A stretch of DNA of 64,000 nt from Branchiostoma floridae (lineage: Eukaryota; Chordata; Leptocardii; Amphioxiformes; Branchiostomatidae), in assembly GCF_000003815.2 (NCBI RefSeq), contig NC_049994.1, positions 8,196,316-8,260,315 of the forward strand, given 5' to 3'. Position numbers and translations under genes: made by a program. Positions 12,101 to 19,596 of this stretch are shown here, in pieces; the stretch's first letter is position 1, and the number at the start of each line of letters is the position of its first letter. The notes under the pieces are model-generated. The model had not been told where the DNA came from, did not search any database, and was given only the letters and a program-made list of their open reading frames with translations.

Positions 12101-13034
12101 GTCAGTCTGGAGGCGAAGTGTTCAGACTGTAAAGTGCCGCAGTTCGAGCCAGTCCAGAAACAGAAGCAGTACAAGGTCCTGGCAAACAGCTACATCGCCA
12201 AGGGAGGGGACGGTTACACGATGATTAAGGAGAAAACGATTAGTATGGATGCCATCGGTAAGATCTCAGTCTCATTATGTGCGTTTGCTTTCATTATCAT
12301 CATAGTTATACCCCAAGCCCCCCCCCCCCCCTCTTCTTACAGTTAAGCACAATGAACAGTGGATCACGGCTTAACGTCCCTTCCTAAAGCTAAGGGCACA
12401 ACCCGCCGTAAGTGCAATTTGTCCGTACGTTTTTTGGGAGGCCACGTCCGCCACGTATTTATCAAAAACGTTCAGGCTGTACAGGGCAGACGCGTCGCCC
12501 GTACTGGCCAATTGCAATCCGCAGCCCGATGGCACACAAAGTTTCGCCTGCGCGTAAAGTTCTACGGCGTGTCTGCGTGCTCCAAAATTCGTCGGATTCC
12601 CTACGAGTTCGTACGGAGTCGGTACTCATCAGTTACGGATCCCAAAAGATTGCCCACGTTTTGGCCATGTAGACAGCACGTATTTGCTCGTACGACGGGT
12701 TGTGTCCTTAGCTTAAGGCCTGCATCCCTTTACGGTCGCGTGCATGTCTGTAGTGACGCAGGTGGAATCGAAGTCACGGCTTCTAGTTCCAGAGGCAGGC
12801 AGATTACCACTATACTACCTTTAATGACTATCTTCATTTTATCCTACAGGGTATTTGGACACGGACATTATGTTGGCATACCTGAAGGATGCAAGTCCCA
12901 TCACAACCGGTCTGGATCGACGCATAACGTTTGTGGATGGAACTGCAGCCGGGTCCAGCTCGTTCGTGTCCGCATCATTCTATGTGTTGTTGATGTTTCC
13001 ATTACTGAATATGTTCACCACTCTCTTTGGGTGA
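6191..13034 (+). CDS. NT5E-like: Ecto-5'-nucleotidase (CD73/NT5E-like), ten exons, complete
   Basis: Hydrolyses extracellular nucleoside 5'-monophosphates such as AMP at the outer membrane face (family knowledge). Coding exons, all with GT/AG junctions and matching phases: 6191-6382, 6747-6884, 7487-7703, 8173-8358, 9006-9209, 10011-10126, 10611-10758, 11324-11476, 12054-12257, 12850-13034. They total 1743 nt, 580 residues; human NT5E has 574. Residues 1-20 form a signal peptide. Metal and catalytic residues are present: D29 and H31 (HTNDCH), D82 (GGDQ), N114-H115 (GNHE), H214 (GHSG), H237 (GGHSN). The C-terminal domain has NSGNIRAP (N386, R391), LPFMNTID and GGDGY (D504). Residues about 550-580 are small residues followed by a hydrophobic tail, as for GPI attachment. 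Adenine-stacking positions look altered (I418, Y498; see findings). The start is chosen because the signal peptide follows it directly. Introns contain repeats derived from the exons. Confidence 0.95.
6440..6614. repeat. Dispersed repeat and C18 tract in nucleotidase intron 1
   Basis: The segment containing ggaccggtcc and gacctgaaaaaatcggtgg (6460-6560) resembles, in inverted orientation, the segment at about 59550-59750, so it is a dispersed repeat copy. It is followed by an 18-base run of C (6597-6614). Confidence 0.5.
7667..7945 (+). repeat. Tandem repeats made from exon 3 end plus its splice donor
   Basis: The last ~35 bases of exon 3 and its donor (unit core ACATTTCTGTCACAAACTGG then CCGTGAGTACCAC) recur about five more times immediately inside intron 3, at imperfect spacing of roughly 40-60 bp. 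At least one copy (near 7885) keeps GGCCGTGAGTACCAC, the exact donor sequence of the authentic site at 7704. Confidence 0.85.
8366..8446. repeat. TC/GT microsatellite in intron 4
   Basis: (TC)n followed by TATATA and (TG)n runs directly after the exon 4 donor. Confidence 0.9.
9185..9700 (+). repeat. Tandem duplication of exon 5 end and following intron
   Basis: The exon 5 end (gattcttctgaattcatcg...) recurs at about 9403, followed in both copies by a TAGTCGTAGG-R-CAGTGGG block, a GTTATCCACT block and a segment containing GCCCATT and CGCCTTTTAT. The unit is about 215-300 bp and diverged. The exonic donor AAG|GTTAG is AAC GTTAT in the copy, so the second donor is weakened. Confidence 0.75.
9586..9652 (+). 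repeat. Dispersed intronic repeat, second copy at 11024-11090
   Basis: Both copies read tttcatgctaat-tgatgacgta followed by ttggtcaaaa and acatggcgggcaaaa, and end in ataagcgaa. They lie in introns 5 and 7 of the nucleotidase gene. A more distant relative with atgctaattttatgac and aagatggcgga is at about 60970-61020, inside a TIR element. Confidence 0.65.
12383..12719. mobile_element. Short TIR element in nucleotidase intron 9
   Basis: Inverted arms of about 30 bp lie at 12384-12413 and 12688-12718; both contain AAGCTAAGG-R-CACAACCCG. The interior is rich in GTACG/CGTAC words and, unlike the surrounding introns, is GC-rich. There is no transposase frame, so it is probably a MITE. Target-site duplication is not clear. 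An apparent open frame across this region and into exon 10 is in the wrong frame for the nucleotidase. Confidence 0.6.
12761..12819 (-). other. tRNA-like sequence (possible tRNA-derived SINE head)
   Basis: On the minus strand, GGTAGTATAGTGG fits an A box and, about 40 nt later, ACTTCGATTCC fits a B box. The pairing needed for a real tRNA is not evident, so this is read as a SINE promoter remnant. Confidence 0.4.
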
Positions 13035-13427
13035 GCATGGTTTCTTGGACCAAAGTCCTGGTTATAAAGTTGATGATCCTAAATACTGCGAGTACATTAT
13101 TAAAGGGTGTGGGTTTAAGGCTAAGCTGTATTTTTTGGCAACCTTCGCTTAACCTTGAAATCGTATAGATTTTGTATAGATATTGGCAGTTTTTCTGGAG
13201 ATTGATTTATGAAGTCAGGGTCTAATTGATATAAAATAGGATGTTATTCTATACCGACATCGCCTATTGCATTGTAGATTAGCGGCACTTTGTTTCCATT
13301 TCAAGTTCAATTTCTTTGATAACGTTATATAAATATTAGTATAAAAACGGAGATTTGTACGCGGTTCTAATCAGTGTTTATGGCCTTAGAATTTGGTTTT
13401 TACTTCAGAAAAACGATATACAGGGGA

Positions 13428-13433
13428 AATAAA
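13428..13433 (+). terminator. Candidate poly(A) signal of the nucleotidase gene
   Basis: AATAAA about 395 nt after the stop codon, within AT-rich 3' sequence. It is the first AATAAA downstream that I noticed. Confidence 0.45.
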
Positions 13434-13873
13434 GATAAGTGGTGGAAAAGAATGTGCATCGTTTATTACTTGTAAACGTTAACTATAGCATACATAAGGT
13501 ACGAATAATGCGTTCTGTACGAACATCATAAACAAGTATCAACAATCGTCAAATTGTAGACTTTCAGGTTGTCCAAGATCACTGTCTTTTCAAAACTAGC
13601 TTGCTGGAAAGTCGACTTATCACACAGATTGGAACATTTATTTGACGAATAATTTTGGAGTTGATAAATAACTGCATTGAGTAGGAGAGCTGATTTACAT
13701 GTAACATATCTAGTCGAAAAAAAAAAACATGTCAATTTAGGAAACTTAACTTTTGTAGCTTTTCCGGACATTTGTTTGTTCGTGTTCTCTCGTACTTTGA
13801 CCAAAGAATTTTTTTGTGTCAAGCTTTTTATTCAGGTGGGCTTTTTCCCCATATGTTTGTAATGTAGGACCTA

Positions 13874-14635
13874 TCAGCTATCCTGGACCCACTCGTCACA
13901 CATGTAGGGTTTCTTATCGGCATGTTTTGCAGTAATGTGCCGTTCTAAAGTACCTTTATCTGCAGTAGAATAGTTGCAAAAGTCACAGGCGTGAGGTTTT
14001 TCACCTGTATGTTTTCTCATGTGACGGAGTAAGTTGGTCTTTGTAATCGTTCTGTATCCGCACTCCCGACATATGTATGGTTTCTCACCGGTGTGCCTCT
14101 TTAGGTGGTTGTCCAAAGCTGATTGCTGTCTGGCAGAATAGTCACACTGATGACACTTGTAGGGTTTTTCTCCTGTATGAGTTCTCATATGATTGGATAA
14201 GTGGGAATGGTAATCTGTCCTGTATCCACATTCCCCACACATGTAAGGTTTGTCACCAGTGCGTTTTGTTACCGAGTGATTGTTCAAATGGCTGTTTTGA
14301 GCTGCAGAATAGTCATTCTGATCAAATCCGTCAAACAATTCATCTGTATCGGTTCTCGTATGTAGGGATAAGTTACATTTTCTAGGCGTTCTGGACCCAC
14401 ACACTTCACACATGTATGGTTTCTCACCACTAGCGTCTTTAACCACATGCCTTCCCATATCGCCTTCGCTTTCTTGTACCTGTGAGGTCGATATGTTGTC
14501 AGGTTGGGGAAAGTTGACATAACACTTTACCGGCTGCAGGTCCATGTCTGTTGTCTGGGTCTTCCGAATGTCAGTCTCCTTCCCAAGATGTTCGTTGTAG
14601 TCACTCTCCTTCCCAAGACGTTCAGGACTGTCCAT
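13874..14635 (-). CDS. C2H2 zinc-finger gene A (short, degenerate paralogue)
   Basis: 253 codons from the Met at 14635. The coding exon probably starts at 14675 after a CCCGCAG acceptor and has no earlier in-frame ATG. Residues 1-75 match the inter-module linker of gene C (YPGKEMD, LGKESD, NFPQPD, STSQVQES, GDMGRHVV). Then come two damaged fingers (the first lacks its last His; the second lost its Cys pair), four intact C2H2 fingers alternating GYRT and DYSA types joined by HTGEKP linkers, and a seventh that breaks after CDEW. There the expected GAGTGTGGG has lost a T, shifting the frame to a stop. A nuclear DNA-binding protein is inferred from the family. It lacks the MxxFTS-ELHAEQ opening of B and C, so it may be a truncated gene or an early pseudogene. 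Confidence 0.8.
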   Translation of the reverse strand: MDSPERLGKESDYNEHLGKETDIRKTQTTDMDLQPVKCYVNFPQPDNISTSQVQESEGDMGRHVVKDASGEKPYMCEVCGSRTPRKCNLSLHTRTDTDELFDGFDQNDYSAAQNSHLNNHSVTKRTGDKPYMCGECGYRTDYHSHLSNHMRTHTGEKPYKCHQCDYSARQQSALDNHLKRHTGEKPYICRECGYRTITKTNLLRHMRKHTGEKPHACDFCNYSTADKGTLERHITAKHADKKPYMCDEWVQDS

Positions 14636-14850
14636 CTCCTTCCCAGGATACCCGGCGCACCGTTCTCCACCGAAACTGCGGGAGTGGGATATTTGTATGA
14701 ATAGTGAAAAAAAAAATACTTATGCTATCTGACAAATTGTAGCACCATTATAATAACCTGCCGACTTGCAAGGCAACAACTGCCCCTCCGCTTAAAAATA
14801 CAAATGGTAAACACAACCAGGCAGGATTAACGACAATCACAGGTCTTACC

Positions 14851-14940
14851 TGAATGTCTGTGATGGTTAAAGGTCCTCACGGTTTCTGGAATTACGAAAA
14901 ATTGCGTTTGGATGAGTGAGCAACAAAGACGCGACGCAAA
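14851..14940 (-). other. Noncoding first exon of zinc-finger gene A (inferred)
   Basis: Lies just downstream of the shared promoter block and ends at a strong donor, CAG|GTAAGACC (exon ends at 14850-14851 on the minus strand). It has no ATG. The intron to 14675 is only about 175 bp. The transcription start is unknown. Confidence 0.55.
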
Positions 14941-15000
14941 ACAAAATGGCGGACTCCGGCTCATAGACGGGACAAAGGTGAGAGGTCACAAACCTGATAC
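14941..15000 (-). promoter_or_regulatory. Shared zinc-finger promoter block, copy A
   Basis: The minus strand reads TATCAGGTTTGTGACC, CTCACCTTTGTCCCG and GTCCGCCATTTTG. The same blocks occur in the same order before genes B and C. CCGCCATTTTG resembles a YY1 site (ATGGCGG core on the other strand). Confidence 0.6.
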
Positions 15001-15714
15001 CAAGAGGGTCAATCCAGAGATCATCGCACAACGCTTTACTGCATGAATGAAGAGCTATGTTGCAAACTTACTGTCGTAGTTTTGAACCTCACAAAGACAC
15101 GTAATCAGAGATAGACAACTCAAACTCAAACTCATAAACATTCATAGGGATCATATTTTCACTAAAGTTTGTGTATCTTCCGGCAGCCCGCTGCTGGAGA
15201 TGGAGATGTAGCGACAAAATATGATGATAGAGATAATCTCGCTGTCATCAACAAGATTAAAACTGGCTAAATGGATTGGTTTGATACTACTAGACTATTT
15301 ACTTTCGTTTCGGTCATTTCTTTTGGCTTGATTATTATCTGGGCGTCTAGCCTTAATCGGCCTGCTGTACCTGTCGGTTGTACTTAAAGTAAAATGAAGC
15401 TTTAAAAAAAATCGGAGAGTTTCAGATCGTAGAATAGTGGCTGTTGTCTGAGGGAAAAAATGACATGCTTTAAGTACTGTTGGATGGTGAGGTCAAAACG
15501 CAATTCACCGTCGAACGATTTATGGCGTTTAAAGCAAATTGTGACCTTTTTTCTTGTCTTTCCTTGATTTGATAGGAGCTTTGTACAAGAGCATTTTGAG
15601 AGTCTATATATAACGCAGAGTCCTATCATAACTGTTTAGAAAGATATCCTATTGGTACTTTTAAAGAGAAATGTAAAACTTTTCATCCTTCTATTAATCA
15701 TGGTTTCTAATCGA
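15001..15714. other. No gene seen
   Basis: AT-rich sequence between the gene A promoter and the tandem cassette. No domain, repeat or RNA feature recognised. Confidence 0.4.
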
Positions 15715-15885
15715 AAATGTGCAAACAGATTCATAAAGATATCAGTAAAAACGAGTAAACAATATGAACATTAATATTCAAAAGGCAGTTTCAGACAATC
15801 AACACCGTTTACGTAAAACTTACATAAATGTCAATGCTATTTAGTCTTTTGTTAACGTTTTTACTCTAAGACTTTGTTTATCAAG

Positions 15886-15991
15886 GAGGCACCCTACAAG
15901 ACGGACAGCAACCGGGGGTCTGAGGCATTCTACACGTCGAGCTCCAGGCCAGAAAGTGCCTCTTCTTCAGGTATCCTGACTGGCCTAAAAG
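15886..15991 (+). CDS. Candidate coding exon, unknown gene (cassette copy 1)
   Basis: 106 nt, open only in phase 0, translating to a Ser/Glu-rich segment (EAPYKTDSNRG, SSSRPESASSSG, ILTGLK). Bounded by TATCAAG and a donor AAAAG|GTATGT; an alternative donor TTCAG|GTATCC lies at 15970. Its 3' end matches that of the 17577 exon (ATCCTGACTG versus ATTCTGACTG), and the length and phase are the same. No protein family recognised; the rest of the gene was not found. Confidence 0.4.
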
Positions 15992-17576
15992 GTATGTGTC
16001 TACATATGGTTGTCTGTTGCTAGGGGTATTCTTCGTAGGGTATTCTTTTATTTCTATGCGCGCACCGTTTCTCACCTAAAAAAGCCCCCAGCGCAGGCTC
16101 TAGGACCTGCCCACGTCCTCCAAGTCCAATTCTTTCCCGTTGTTTGGTGCGGTCGGCAAATTATCGGGTTAGTCTGTTAGAAGAGGCCAAATGTTGGCTA
16201 ACCATAAAACAGTAAGTAGTAAGAAAAAATATCACGAAAATCGATTTCTTTTAAAGATTACTGCCGTTTGAATCTGATTTGTTATTTAGTTTCGATTTGG
16301 CTGCCTATATTCCGTTTCTAGGAAGGCCTTTTTTAAAACCAAATATGACACAAATTTAATCTAAGTTTGGTTCGAATGACGTCAGATCGGACATCGTCGA
16401 AACGAACGAGGTACGAATTTGACTAGATATGGGAGGTTCCATTACCATGAAATGTGGATAAGCATTTAACATCTATTAATAGTAGTATTGACAGTTGATG
16501 CACACTTATTAAGGCTTACTTATCTTAGATGGTTGAGTGGAACATTATGAACATCTCTGGCCATAGGGAAAGATTTAGAGAAGCCTTTTCGTCAGCAAAT
16601 TTTTGACAAACCTTAAACTCCAACATTTTTGTCCAGTTTAGGGTATTTCTCTTAAGAGGGTGAAATTAAGATCAAGGTTTGTGGGCCAGTTGCTGTTACA
16701 GTGCTTTAAAGGCTTGTTGTTAATATTATTGTCCGTCTCAACAGGGTTGGGAAACTTTACTTACAGTAATTGTCATTGCTAATTTGCCTACACTGAGTAG
16801 TCCTTTTTACCTTTAGCATTATTTAAAAATAGGTAGATAAGAATTTTAAAGATGATCGATGAATTTCTATCTTTTTGTTAATTTCCTTATCTAGAAGATG
16901 CAAAAAGAGTCATAACAACATCAGCAAAAACAGTAAACAAAATAAAATGTCAATATTCACAAAGTCAGCTTCAGACAATCAGTACAACCACGTCACTAGA
17001 CTAAAGTAAATGTTTGTTACACATTGTAAATAAACAATAACTGAATCACGAGACAAAAGTAAAAAAAAGGGCCTTAATTTTTTTTTATATCTTAAACAGT
17101 TACGTAGGACACTACCAGCGACACCATTTTGTAAGGTAAAGTCTAGTAGTACACAAACACTTCCACACAAAAACAAAAACTAACTTTGGTATCATTACCC
17201 TAGCCTATAAATGAGTTTTAAATATTTTTCCGGGGAAGGAATCGACTCTTCCAACGCCCCTTATGCGAAGTTGTATAGCCCAGTTCAAACCATCACCACA
17301 GAGATCAAAATGACTTTCCCTTTTTGTTAACACTTCCTATATATATAGGATAAAGCAGTTCACGTTGACAAATTACTGTTACTGAAAGCTAGCCTTTTGA
17401 TTTTACATGACATTGTGTAGCTTGAACGAAAACAAGAAAATACTTGAGAACTGTATCTGATTAAAGTTTTTCTAATGCTCATAAATGTTAATATCGATCA
17501 AATAGCCAGCTTCAGACAATCAATGACGTCACATGCACATGTGGGTAAGAGTAATGTTGGGTTGTTTTTCACACAG

Positions 17577-17682
17577 CGTTACGGATCAGCGACTGAAGCA
17601 CACACCGTTCAAGAGAAGACCACCAGCCAGCGCCCGATATCCTTAGAAGAGACAACTGAAGTCATTCTGACTGACGCGAAAG
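17577..17682 (+). CDS. Candidate coding exon, unknown gene (cassette copy 2)
   Basis: 106 nt after a good acceptor (TTTTTCACACAG) and before a strong donor (AAAG|GTAAGT). Open only in phase 0; it encodes a hydrophilic segment (RYGSATEAHTVQEK, ISLEETTEVILTDAK). It leaves in phase 1, so two such exons cannot both be included without breaking frame. It does not fit the phase of the LRR exon downstream. Function unknown. Confidence 0.45.
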
Positions 17683-18800
17683 GTAAGTGTTTGCCATATG
17701 ATAGTAATTGCAGGTACATTTGGTATGTGGAAACTAGTATTTTGAAAGTGTAGTCAGATTTGAATTATTGAAGAATGTGTTTAGGTAAAAGATTGTGGCG
17801 TTTTCTTACTGTTGGCAAGTATGGATAGCTTTACGAGAAACTCAGGAGTTTAAAAAATATCCTTAGAGTGCATTTAGGGTGCTGTGCCGGGGTGTTTCTA
17901 TTTTGTGACGTCAAACTTCTGACGAACAAATTCCGACAGAATTCGGAAATTCAGATTGACCAGAAATCTTAGGCACATAGTCCGTTGAATTACATTTTGA
18001 AAGATCTGTGGTAACTTCTCTCACTCACAAAAGACTTCAGCTAACTAACCTATAATGAACAGCTAAATGTTAACTTGCATAATAATCGTATGTCGATAAG
18101 AGTTATGTAAAATCTGTAATAGTAATATCTAAGATATAGGCTGATAGAGCGTTCAAGCAAAGTACATTCTCCTACGAAGATTTGAACCCATATCTACGAA
18201 CTCGGCGTCGCCACAAAACAGTTATCAGTCAATCAGAAAGACGCCTATGTGTTCTCTCAAAACCGCCATTTCTGCGTCCAAACCTGCAAATTACGTAACT
18301 AATTCAATATCCATAGGATCTGTGGGTAGAGAGCGATCGTACCATATACCGAAAAAAACTAAGAAACAATCACCCTCTTGCCCCTATGTCCGCCATATTG
18401 GACATTTGAATTATAGGCACTGCGCGTTGATTAGCTCGTGCTCTAAGGTGAATATTTATAGCAAAATGGGTGAATACTCAATCATGCAGGCCGATTAGGC
18501 AGCTTTTGGTGAATTCAAAGGAGTTTCTGAGACAAATCTCTGCATATGAGAATCAAAGTGTCGGTTTTCTATCATTGTTTTAATTCCCTTATCTTGAAGG
18601 TACAAACAGTCGCGAAGACATCGACTATTAATCTTTTGATTAGATTTTTTTTGACGCCAGATCCAGACAGAGAATTTCCCAATCATGTCATTCAGTCAAA
18701 TTTATATTCAAATTGCTTTCTTATTCTAGCGCTGACGATTGAAGAACACACACAGAAGGCGAAATTAGTCTGGTGGTGGGCTTCAATAAAGTAAATCTGA

Positions 18801-19596
18801 AAATTTAGCGTGTGTGTGAGGTTGGCTTGAGGCTGTCCACTACTATTTGCCTATTGCTTTCTGTTTGTTGCACACTGAAATTGAATCACTTGTTCCACAA
18901 GGGTCCTGACAGTCAGATCACTTGTAAAAAATCATGCCACTTCATTCTCGATCAAAAGACGACCAGACGACGTTTGAAACGTGACCATTTCTCAATTAAA
19001 AGGACGTTATGTAAGTTTAACCATTGTTCTGCTGAGTCCGAATATATACTGGTTGCACATATATGATGCCTATGTGGGCACGTTATCTTTATGGTTCGTT
19101 ATATGTATAGATGTGACCTGTATTGTAATTTCCTGGACAGACAAAGCTGGAGTGAAGATATACATGGTAGAAATTGTGTTCAAAGGCAACACATTTTTCC
19201 AGTAGATTGTCACAAGGTGGTTAGTTTCTAGTAAATGCCGATTAACTGGAGGTAACTTTTGTGGTATAGAAAACTAGAACATCGTTGGTTATCCAGGATG
19301 CCTCCTGCTCTGGACGTGTCCTGGATATTAAAGACCCGGGCTGTCTGTGGGAAACAGATGCGAATGGGATACAACAAGGGTTTTGATAAGATAAACACGT
19401 TTACAGCTTATAAGATTTACATGGAATTTCAACGTGGTGTAAGCGACTTTTGTACGCCTTCTATAAACATTTTCTTAAAACGTCTTACTTTAAAAACACA
19501 CACTGAAATGGACGTTACTGAAGATATGTAATACTGCCGATAGATTTGAAATAGCCTAACAGATGATCTTCCTGTTTGTTTAGGTGGTGGGACACC
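18801..19596. other. 5' flank of LRR receptor
   Basis: No recognised exon. The LRR coding exon probably begins at 19584 after a TTTGTTTAG acceptor, 13 nt before the ATG, so an upstream noncoding exon is expected but was not located. Confidence 0.35.

Larger units (their letters stand above)
15715..18800 (+). repeat. Old tandem cassette carrying duplicated exons
   Basis: A block containing TTCAGACAATCA, preceded by gcaaa/gtaaaca and aat-tcaatattc-like words, recurs at about 15795, 16970 and 17510. The first and third are followed within 60-90 nt by an exon-like segment (15886 and 17577). A third, decayed exon-like segment (CGATTGAAGAACACAC, after TTCTAG) is at 18729. The cassette is heavily diverged. 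Confidence 0.5.

Noticed and set aside
12359-13168. 269-codon plus-strand frame
   Set aside because: It crosses a TIR element in intron 9 and then reads nucleotidase exon 10 in the wrong frame. The exon is fully explained by the nucleotidase.
18150-18245. Minus-strand tRNA-like 3' half (GGGTTCAAATC)
   Set aside because: Only a B-box-like word; no acceptor stem or A box at the right distance.
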